This document shows, piece after piece, positions 47,795 through 56,598 of a DNA stretch of 56,598 nt. How positions within the stretch are numbered: the stretch's first letter is position 1; each line of letters begins with the position of its first letter. Made by a program: the position numbers and the translations under genes. The DNA is from Burkholderiaceae bacterium (GTDB lineage Bacteria > Pseudomonadota > Gammaproteobacteria > Burkholderiales > Burkholderiaceae_D). The notes under the pieces are model-generated. The model saw only the letters and a program-made list of their open reading frames with translations, made no database searches and was not told where the DNA came from. The DNA is taken from NCBI GenBank assembly GCA_019232795.1, contig JAFANH010000092.1, positions 1-56,598 of the forward strand. Direction: 5' to 3'.

Positions 47795-48822
47795 CAGATC
47801 ACCTTGGCCCGGGTCAGGTCGTGGATGTGCAGCGCGCCGGTCAATTTGCCGGCAGCGTCCACCACCAGCAATTGATTGATGCGGAATTCTTCCATCATCA
47901 GCGCGGCGTCGGCGGCCAACTGGTCGGGGCCGATGCTGCGCGGATTGGCATGCATGACGTCGGCAATGGTGAGTTTGCTGAAGTCCTGGATCTCCTCGAT
48001 CAGGCGGCGCAAGTCGCCGTCGGTGAAGATGCCGACCGCGCGGAAATCCTTGTCCACCACGGCGGTCATGGCCATGCCCTTCTTGGTGATCTCCAGCAAG
48101 GCAGCCGACAGCGAAGTATCAGCGGTCACCGCCGGTATCGCCTCGCCGCTGCGCATGATGTCGCGCACGTGTGTCAGCAGGCGGCGGCCGAGCGCGCCGC
48201 CCGGGTGCGAGCGCGCGAAATCGGCTTCCTTGAAGCCGCGCGCGTCGAGCAGGGCCACGGCGAGCGCGTCGCCGACGGCCAGCGTGGCCGTGGTGCTGGC
48301 GGTGGGAGCAAGGTTCAGCGGACAGGCTTCCTTATCGACGCCGACGTTCAGATGCACGTTTGCCAATTGCGCCAGGTTGGAGTTCGGATTGCCGGTCATG
48401 GCGATCAGCTTGGCGCCCATGCGCTTGATGATGGGTACGATGGCCAGCAGCTCGGCGGTTTCGCCGGAATTGGAAATGGCGATGAAGGCGTCGTGCTCGG
48501 TCACCATGCCGAGGTCGCCATGGGCCGCTTCGGCCGGATGGACGAACAGGGCCGGGGTGCCGGTTGAAGCCAGCGTGGCGGCGATCTTGCGGCCGATGTG
48601 GCCGGACTTGCCGATGCCGGAAACGACGACGCGGCCATCGCACTGCAACAACAGGTCGGTAGCCTGGGAAAAGCTGGAGTCGGTGTCAACCGCCAAACGG
48701 CTCTTGATGGCCAGGATGGCATCAGCTTCGATTTGCAGGGTTTCGAGCGCGAGCTCAAGCACGCGCGCAGCGCCGGCCGCGTCGAGCTGACTGGGCGTGA
48801 TTTTTGCATGGGGGGTATTCAT
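47794..48822 (-). CDS. kdsD: Arabinose-5-phosphate isomerase KdsD
   Basis: 342 residues. SIS domain (about 50-185) with GRVVVSGIGKSGHIGRKIAATLASTG and SNSGETAELLAIVP, followed by two CBS domains (about 220-335). Converts ribulose-5-phosphate to arabinose-5-phosphate, the first step of Kdo synthesis. First gene of the cluster; it starts divergently from the CPA2 antiporter with a 130-base gap. Confidence 0.95.
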   Translation of the reverse strand: MNTPHAKITPSQLDAAGAARVLELALETLQIEADAILAIKSRLAVDTDSSFSQATDLLLQCDGRVVVSGIGKSGHIGRKIAATLASTGTPALFVHPAEAAHGDLGMVTEHDAFIAISNSGETAELLAIVPIIKRMGAKLIAMTGNPNSNLAQLANVHLNVGVDKEACPLNLAPTASTTATLAVGDALAVALLDARGFKEADFARSHPGGALGRRLLTHVRDIMRSGEAIPAVTADTSLSAALLEITKKGMAMTAVVDKDFRAVGIFTDGDLRRLIEEIQDFSKLTIADVMHANPRSIGPDQLAADAALMMEEFRINQLLVVDAAGKLTGALHIHDLTRAKVI

Positions 48823-48952
48823 GCCCGCAGTATAAACGAATTCAAACGGCGAGCCAGACGTTTGCCAAGCAAAAAACTTGCCAGAAGCAACACTCGGGCT
48901 AGACGCCAGCCGGGGCGCGCTTTTTGGGTGTAAACGATGTTACTCTGCAAAC

Positions 48953-50929
48953 ATGACACCCTTGGAACTCACCTTGCTGCTGCTTTTCGCCGCCGTTTTG
49001 GGCGTGGTGGCGTTTCGCACCCTGCATTTGCCGCCCATGCTAGGTTATTTGGTGGTTGGCATCCTGATCGGCCCGAACGGGCTGGGAATGGGGGCGGACA
49101 CTCAAACCACGCACACGTTCGCCGAATTCGGCGTGGTATTCCTGATGTTCTCGATCGGGCTGGAGTTTTCGCTGCCCAAGCTCTCGTCCATGCGCAAGAC
49201 TGTGCTCGGACTCGGCGGCGCCCAGGTGTTGGTAACGTTGGCCGTGATTATGCTTCTGGCTTGGTTGGCCGGCAGGCTGCAGGGGACGGGCATCAGTTGG
49301 CTGGGTGCGTTCGCGCTCGGCGGCGCGCTCGCCATGTCGTCCACCGCCATCGTCTCGAAAATGCTGACGGAAAAGCTTGAGCTCGAGAGCGAGCATGGAC
49401 GGCGCATTATCGGCATTCTGCTGTTCCAGGACCTGGCGCTGGTGCCCTTGCTGATCGTGGTGCCGGCGCTGGCGCGCTCGCAGCAGGATTGGGGCGTCGT
49501 GCTGGGCTGGGCCGTGCTCAAGGCGACGGTAGTGCTGGTGGTGCTGCTGTTCGTCGGTCACAAGGTATTGCGGCGCTGGTTCAACGTGGTGGTGCGGCGC
49601 CGCTCGCAGGAACTGTTCATGCTCAACCTGCTGCTGGTGACACTGGGCGCGGCCTGGATCACGCAACGCGCCGGCCTGCCGCTGGCGCTGGGCGCCTTCG
49701 TCGCCGGCATGCTGATTTCCGAGACCGAGTACCGGCACCAGGTGGAGGAAGACATCAAGCCCTTCCGCGACGTGCTGCTCGGTCTGTTCTTTGTCACGAT
49801 AGGCATGCTGCTCAATGCCGGGGTGGTGCTGCACCGCTGGTGGCTGGTGCTGCTTTTGCTGCTTGCGCTGCTGTTGCTGAAGTCCCTGTTGATCGTGGGA
49901 CTGGCGCGGCTGTTCGGCGCCAGCACCGGCGTGGCCCTGCGCACCGGTTTGGCGCTGGCGCAGGCCGGCGAATTCGGTTTTGTGCTGATCAACCAGATCG
50001 GCGACCTGAACCTGATCGACCCGCAAGTGCTGCAACCGGTGCTGGCGGCCATGGTGCTTTCGATGCTGGCCGCGCCTTTCCTGATTCAACATGCCGACGC
50101 CGTCGCGCTGAAGTTCTCCGCCAACGAATGGATGATGCAATCGTTGGCCCTGACGCAATTGGCTACGCGCACCATGGCCGCGCAAAAGCACGTGATCATC
50201 GCCGGCTTCGGCCGCAGCGGCCAAAACCTGGCCAAGCTGTTGGAAGAAGAAGATATTGCTTACCAGGCGCTCGACCTCGACCCTGACCGCGTGCGCGAGG
50301 CGCAGGCGGCCGGCGCGCAAGTGTCTTACGGCGACGCCTCGCGGCGCGAGAGCCTGAAGGCGGCCGGCATCCATCGCTGCGCCGCGCTGGTGATCACGCA
50401 TGCCGAAACGCCTTTTGCGCTCAAGACGCTGCGCATCGCACATGAACTGGCGCCTAATTTGCCGGTAATCGTGCGCAGTTATGACGATGTGGAACTCGAC
50501 AAGCTGCGCGCCGCCGGCGCCACCGAGGTGGTGCCGGAAGCCATCGAAGGCAGCCTGATGCTGGCTTCGCATGCGCTGGTGATGTTGGGCGTGCCACTGC
50601 GGCGCGTGGTGCACCGCGTGCAGGCAGCGCGCGAGGAACGCTATGCATCGCTGCGCGGCTATTTCCACGGCGCCGGTGATGCGCCCGACGACGCCGACGC
50701 CATCCAGATGCGCCTGCACTCGGTGCCGATCAACGAGCAGGCGCAGGCCATAGGCAAGAAACTTGGCGCACTCGGGTTGGCTGAGCTCGGCGCCGAGGCC
50801 ATTGCCGTCAAGCGCGGCAGCAAGCGCATCGAATGGGACGCCGAGACGATATTGCAGGCAGGCGATATCGTGGTCTTGCGCGGCAAGACCGAAGGCGTGG
50901 CGCGCGCCGAGGCGCGGCTGCTGCAGTAG
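48953..50929 (+). CDS. Monovalent cation:proton antiporter (CPA2/KefB-like) with RCK domain
   Basis: 658 residues from ATG 48953 (MTPLELTLLLLF). Twelve or so membrane spans (about 5-385) with GYLVVGILIGPNGLG and SSTAIVSKML. The RCK/TrkA-N domain has the NAD motif IAGFGRSGQNLAKLL (about 415-430), and a TrkA-C-like region follows (about 560-655). Resembles KefB/KefC/YbaL, which expel potassium under electrophile stress. No kefF/kefG partner gene is adjacent. No strong ribosome-binding site precedes the start. Confidence 0.9.
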   Translation: MTPLELTLLLLFAAVLGVVAFRTLHLPPMLGYLVVGILIGPNGLGMGADTQTTHTFAEFGVVFLMFSIGLEFSLPKLSSMRKTVLGLGGAQVLVTLAVIMLLAWLAGRLQGTGISWLGAFALGGALAMSSTAIVSKMLTEKLELESEHGRRIIGILLFQDLALVPLLIVVPALARSQQDWGVVLGWAVLKATVVLVVLLFVGHKVLRRWFNVVVRRRSQELFMLNLLLVTLGAAWITQRAGLPLALGAFVAGMLISETEYRHQVEEDIKPFRDVLLGLFFVTIGMLLNAGVVLHRWWLVLLLLLALLLLKSLLIVGLARLFGASTGVALRTGLALAQAGEFGFVLINQIGDLNLIDPQVLQPVLAAMVLSMLAAPFLIQHADAVALKFSANEWMMQSLALTQLATRTMAAQKHVIIAGFGRSGQNLAKLLEEEDIAYQALDLDPDRVREAQAAGAQVSYGDASRRESLKAAGIHRCAALVITHAETPFALKTLRIAHELAPNLPVIVRSYDDVELDKLRAAGATEVVPEAIEGSLMLASHALVMLGVPLRRVVHRVQAAREERYASLRGYFHGAGDAPDDADAIQMRLHSVPINEQAQAIGKKLGALGLAELGAEAIAVKRGSKRIEWDAETILQAGDIVVLRGKTEGVARAEARLLQ

Positions 50930-50990
50930 TGCCGCCCCTCTCGCATCGGCGATGCTTGACCCCTCTCCCCTGTGTCCCTATAGGGAGGGA

Positions 50991-51012
50991 AAGTTCGCTT
51001 GCAAGCGAACTT
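50991..51012. repeat. 22-bp perfect palindrome after the antiporter gene
   Basis: AAGTTCGCTTG and CAAGCGAACTT meet with no spacer. A second inverted repeat AGGCGGC-TT-GCCGCCT (51025-51040) follows. Both lie in the 162-base gap before acyP, which also has CCCCTCTCCC and GGGCGAGGGG ends typical of a mosaic intergenic repeat. Confidence 0.7.
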
Positions 51013-51045
51013 CGTTTCGCAGGTAGGCGGCTTGCCGCCTGAATT

Positions 51046-51060
51046 CCCTGCTACACCCTT
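51046..51060. repeat. Inverted repeat flanking acyP, left copy
   Basis: CCCTGCTACACCCTT; the exact reverse complement stands at 51457-51471, on the other side of acyP. The bases after it (to about 51082) also resemble the reverse complement of about 51440-51456. It looks like one dispersed element present in both orientations. Confidence 0.7.
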
Positions 51061-51091
51061 TCCCACGCAGTGGGCGAGGGGAGCGTTTCGG

Positions 51092-51370
51092 CTAGCGCGT
51101 CGGATGGATGGCGAACTTGCCGTCTGAAGGGGACAGTTCCTCGCTGTCGCTGACGAGTACTTCGTCGACGCGCGAGGCTGGCGGGCCTTTCCTGGCCCAG
51201 GTGACGATGGCTTCGATCTGCCCAGTACTGCCGTGCACGCAAGCTTCGACTGAACCGTCCAGACGGTTGCGCACCCAGCCGGCCAGGCCGAGCTGGGCCG
51301 CGACAGAGGCGAACGAGGCGCGGTAGCCTACGCCCTGGACGCGGCCTTGGATGAGGAGGTGGGTTGCCAA
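51092..51370 (-). CDS. acyP: Acylphosphatase
   Basis: 92 residues. Contains the two family signatures: GRVQGVGYRASFASVAAQLG with the catalytic Arg at about residue 18, and GWVRNRLDGSVEACVHG with the catalytic Asn. It hydrolyses carboxyl-phosphate bonds in the cytosol. The gene is flanked by repeat sequences on both sides and appears to stand alone. Confidence 0.93.
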   Translation of the reverse strand: MATHLLIQGRVQGVGYRASFASVAAQLGLAGWVRNRLDGSVEACVHGSTGQIEAIVTWARKGPPASRVDEVLVSDSEELSPSDGKFAIHPTR

Positions 51371-51456
51371 GTTCAGACTCTAGGCTCGTTGTTGAAGCGA
51401 TTGATTGCGGGTAGATATCTTTATAACAGCTATAACTGTTTCCCGTCGCCCTCGCG

Positions 51457-51471
51457 AAGGGTGTAGCAGGG
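51457..51471. repeat. Inverted repeat flanking acyP, right copy
   Basis: AAGGGTGTAGCAGGG, the reverse complement of 51046-51060, inside the 275-base gap between acyP and uvrA. Further inverted elements follow (GCGCAGCATGCTGCGC at about 51478-51493). Confidence 0.7.
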
Positions 51472-51572
51472 GTTTTGCGCAGCATGCTGCGCACCTGCGG
51501 AACGACACTCCTTTGCAAGGGAGTGCGCGCGCTGCAAGCGAGGGCCCAGGTTGCTTTTCACTTCTACCTGGG

Positions 51573-51590
51573 TTCCCGCCTTCGCGGGAA
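51573..51590. repeat. REP-like TTCCCGC-CTTC-GCGGGAA element
   Basis: TTCCCGC (51573-51579) and GCGGGAA (51584-51590) around CTTC, followed by CGACGGGGATG. This CGTCATTCCCGCGAAGGCGGGAA-type unit is a widespread intergenic repeat of proteobacteria; it lies just before the uvrA stop on the opposite strand. Confidence 0.75.
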
Positions 51591-51645
51591 CGACGGGGAT
51601 GAGACGGTGCAATGCATGAGAAGTGCCGCGCATTCGAACTGCCGA

Positions 51646-54498
<2,853 letters not shown>

Positions 54499-54832
54499 GC
54501 ACTGCTCTCGATAAACGTATCTGGTTTAGCCGGGAAAAGCGGCAATAAACGGGCAAAAAACAGGCAACAAACAAACATATAAGCATTGCCAAAATTGCCA
54601 CGGCCGCGGCGGGTCAACCTGCTACTATAGCTGCTTTTGCAATTTGCCGGTATGGGCCCATAGCTCCCGCAAATTGATGCCAACTTTCCTCATATCTCCG
54701 TCCCCTCTCCCTCCGGGGGAGAAGGGTAGCGGAGAGGGGGCGGCGGCAAAGCCGCCGTAAAAGCCCGGAAACCTCTCGGCACGGCATATAATGGCAACCA
54801 AGCTTAGGCCCTAGAATTCAACAGGTGTCTAA
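54499..54832. other. Intergenic region upstream of uvrA with hairpins and an orphan TATAAT
   Basis: No coding frame. It holds the inverted pair CCCCTCTCC (54702-54710) and GGAGAGGGG (54731-54739), then CGGCGGC-AAA-GCCGCCG (54741-54757), and a TATAAT at 54787-54792 that points right with no good -35. The uvrA promoter must lie near 54520-54640. The TATAAT leads directly into the direct repeats at 54833, so any original downstream gene seems to have been replaced. Confidence 0.5.
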
Positions 54833-54916
54833 GTACAATTTATTTTGTCCAAAATAGGTCCGTTAGGTACAAATTATTTTGTCCAAAATGGCGTTGGGTA
54901 CAAATTATTTTGTCCA
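54833..54916. repeat. Three direct repeats GTACAAATTATTTTGTCCA
   Basis: Copies at 54833-54851 (one internal change), 54867-54885 and 54898-54916, with starts 34 and 31 bases apart (about three helical turns). Copies 1 and 2 continue as AAAT. They may be the multiple terminal repeats of an IS21-like end, or binding sites for a regulator. No transposase frame follows within 500 bases. The G+C is far below the surrounding DNA. Confidence 0.7.
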
Positions 54917-55091
54917 GTTATCGGATGTTGCTTTGGGCGTATCTCCGTACGTGGCAGTGCAACTGCCAAGCAAATAGCACGCAAACCATTCCCGAATGGG
55001 CGGAACAGAGCGGGTTCCTTAAGGGCTAAATACTGAGACCTGCGGCAATTTGCTACGTGTGAGAAGCATCTATTACATCGACAAAGATACA

Positions 55092-55979
55092 ATGGAAATA
55101 TTAAAGACGGTATTCCGCCGCAAGCGAGCGAAGCCTTATTATCATCTCATGCACTGCGTACCCCATCGAAAATTGCATGGATTGAACGGCTATTACGAGG
55201 TTATCGAAACCGTTGCATGGGGGCTGAAACAGCTCGGTAACGACGTCGTCTATGGATTGAATCAGCACGACCCGGAAGCAATCAACATCACCTTCGGTGA
55301 GCACGTGTTTCCGGTGGAGTATTTGGAGTCGATGCCGAAGAACACTATCTGCTATAACCTAGAGCAAATACGCAATCTCGATTCGCAGTCCCTCAATGAG
55401 CAGGTTAAATACGTCGCGCAGAACTTCACGCTGTGGGACTATAGTGCGGCAAATTTGGAAACGTGGGCCGGTTTGGGGAGAGCGGACGTCCAGGTTGTGC
55501 CGATAGGCTACGCCCCCATCCTAACCAGAATCCCCAAGGCGATAGAGCAAGACATCGATGTTCTGATATTCGGCTCCTCAAGCGAGACCAGATTGCATGC
55601 ATTCGATGCACTCACTAATGCCGGCTTGACTGTAATCTTCGTGTGTGGTCTGTATGGTAAAGCGAGAGACGATCTGATCACGCGTGCAAAAATTGTCTTG
55701 AATGTGAATAAATATCATCATGCCCAAGTCTTTGAGATTGTGCGAGCCTCCTACCTTCTTGCGAACAGAAAGGCGGTTGTTTCAACGTTGGACGCGAATA
55801 CCTTTGTCGAGGAGGAAATCAAAGCCGCAATCAAATTCACAACAATGGAAACTTTGCTCGACGATTGTATCCGTCTTTTGAAAAACGATGCCGAACGGTG
55901 TTCGCTCGAGGAATATGGCTATGAATTAATGTCTAAGCGCGATATCAGAGCAATATTAAGTACAGCTCTATCCATCTAA
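55092..55979 (+). CDS. Glycosyltransferase-like protein of unknown specificity
   Basis: 295 residues from ATG 55092 (MEILKTVFRRKRAKPYYHL); a TTG at 55050 is in frame but no better. No clear ribosome-binding site precedes either. The C-terminal half, with RAKIVLNVNKYHHAQVFEIVRASYLLANRKAVVST, resembles group-1 glycosyltransferases and CgeB-like proteins; FEIVRASYLLANRK is a familiar phrase in that group. The N-terminal half has GYYEVIETVAWGLKQLGNDV, fitting a Rossmann fold. Its lower G+C and lack of relation to uvrA suggest acquisition. Product and sugar are unknown. Confidence 0.65.
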   Translation: MEILKTVFRRKRAKPYYHLMHCVPHRKLHGLNGYYEVIETVAWGLKQLGNDVVYGLNQHDPEAINITFGEHVFPVEYLESMPKNTICYNLEQIRNLDSQSLNEQVKYVAQNFTLWDYSAANLETWAGLGRADVQVVPIGYAPILTRIPKAIEQDIDVLIFGSSSETRLHAFDALTNAGLTVIFVCGLYGKARDDLITRAKIVLNVNKYHHAQVFEIVRASYLLANRKAVVSTLDANTFVEEEIKAAIKFTTMETLLDDCIRLLKNDAERCSLEEYGYELMSKRDIRAILSTALSI

Positions 55980-56079
55980 ATTCTATTGTCAAGCGGCCGT
56001 TTCAATTTTCCAAATTGCACTTTCTATTTTTGCAAATGATTTGTGCGTATGCCGATCTCCCAAGCGATCTTTGTGGCTA

Positions 56080-56324
56080 TTACGTGTCGTTGCGAGGAAA
56101 AGCCTCTACACTTACGGTTCTTGTGGCCATAATCTTGCCGCCATGCAAAGGCCGCCAGTATCTGGTCCAGAGTCATTCCGGTTTCGCAATACGATGTGGC
56201 CTAGCTTGATAGTAACGCGAACCGCAGAACCTTCAATAAAACCGGCGGCCTTCGCCATCCGCTTCGTGATCTGAACAGCGAAGCCATTGCCACAGGCAGT
56301 GAGACGACCAAGGCTGGTGCTCAT
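56080..56324 (-). pseudogene. Decayed MazE/AbrB-type antitoxin gene
   Basis: From ATG 56324 (behind AGGGAGA) the frame gives MSTSLGRLTACGNGFAVQIT and KRMAKAAGFIEGSAVRVTIKLGHIVLR, the swapped-hairpin DNA-binding domain. The conserved Trp of WGN is Cys here. After residue 48 the frame runs into NRNDSGPDTGG and a stop near 56112. The expected sequence continues in a shifted frame as ETGMTLDQILAAF, then in a third frame as HGGKIMATRTVSVEAFPRNDT to the stop at 56080. Two frame changes and a lost segment mark it as broken. No toxin gene is visible beside it. Confidence 0.7.
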
Positions 56325-56393
56325 GATTAGTCTCCCTTTTTGCTAACACGATTGTATCAATAACCCTTCAGCGCATCATCCGCATGGGCAATG

Positions 56394-56597
56394 TTACGCG
56401 GTGGGCGTGTTCCGCCACGTTGACGCGCTCGGTGCTTGGGGTTCCTCATGCCACGGGGCGAGTGCGCAGCGGGAATCAAAGGACAATCCTAACTCGTCAG
56501 CTACCTCCACAATATGGGCACGACACCTAATAAGTTCGGCTCCAGGTAGACGGGCTACTCGGCGAAGTCGATTGATTGAAATGGGTATATGCAGCTT
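56394..56597 (-). CDS. Unidentified partial reading frame, open at the window edge
   Basis: 67 codons with no stop, read from the right edge: KLHIPISINRLRRVARLPGA, then ELIRCRAHIVEVADELGLSF, ending STWRNTPTA. No family recognised. It lies 70 bases upstream of the antitoxin remnant on the same strand. It could be the tail of a real gene or a fragment; the evidence is only an open frame with plausible residues. Confidence 0.25.
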   Translation of the reverse strand, partial: KLHIPISINRLRRVARLPGAELIRCRAHIVEVADELGLSFDSRCALAPWHEEPQAPSASTWRNTPTA

Positions 56598-56598
56598 C

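Noticed and set aside
54499..54640. LexA box upstream of uvrA
   Set aside because: CTGTTTTTTGCC is the nearest sequence and lacks the ACAG half.
54833..54916. CRISPR array
   Set aside because: Only three copies, spacers of 12-15 bases, AT-rich repeat and no cas gene.
54845..55036. Small gene across the direct repeats
   Set aside because: The translation runs through the repeats, has no ribosome-binding site and no recognisable content.
55980..56079. Toxin gene after the antitoxin remnant
   Set aside because: No frame with MazF/PemK features is visible in the roughly 100 bases between the remnant and the glycosyltransferase gene.

Overview
The window is a chromosomal segment of a betaproteobacterium, most likely Oxalobacteraceae (relatives of Herbaspirillum, Collimonas, Janthinobacterium). 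The evidence is gene order and protein sequence: a complete S10-spc-alpha ribosomal superoperon, cutA-dsbD, pilMNOPQ followed by shikimate genes and dgt, and kdsD-kdsC-lptC-lptA-lptB-rpoN-hpf. Most of the window has high G+C, strong GCG/CGC/CTG codon preference and short intergenic gaps. The family-level assignment is inference from memory, not from a search.

Layout. 1-15030: the 3' end of tuf, then 29 genes on the + strand (ribosomal proteins plus secY, infA and rpoA), closed by a terminator after rplQ. Internal promoters lie before rplC and rplN. A terminator-like hairpin precedes rpsD and a structured leader precedes rpoA. 15100-18560: cutA, dsbD, a TfoX-N protein and a 1-Cys peroxiredoxin. 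18590-21500: yhhN and hemB on the - strand, a probable small RNA divergent from hemB, two copies of an 83-bp repeat, and yihA/engB. 21659-26660: cytochrome c4, msrPQ, an acyltransferase, lysA-lptM (-) and cyaY. 26664-29018: PBP1A (-). 29363-34516: pilMNOPQ, the inner-membrane assembly complex and outer-membrane secretin of type IV pili. 34568-39228: two Ig-like lipoprotein genes set between pilQ and the shikimate genes. 39242-42075: an apparently fused aroKB and dgt. 42082-48822: a - strand block with a HIBCH-type hydrolase, hpf, rpoN and the Kdo/LPS export genes. 48953-54498: a CPA2 antiporter, acylphosphatase and uvrA, with repeat-rich gaps.

The last 2 kb (about 54.8-56.6 kb) changes character. 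It holds a three-copy AT-rich direct repeat resembling an IS end or protein-binding array, a low-G+C glycosyltransferase-like gene, a decayed MazE-type antitoxin and an unidentified partial frame. It looks like acquired or eroding accessory DNA next to uvrA.

The most interesting non-routine signals are these: the hemB-divergent small RNA with CU-rich (anti-Shine-Dalgarno) loops; the composite hairpin leader before rpoA; the paired Ig-like lipoproteins inside the pil-aro locus; the continuous aroK-aroB reading frame; a sigma54-type promoter match before pilM; and the repeats flanking engB and acyP. Most of the window is otherwise conserved housekeeping DNA. I saw no CRISPR array, prophage, tRNA or rRNA, and no complete transposase.
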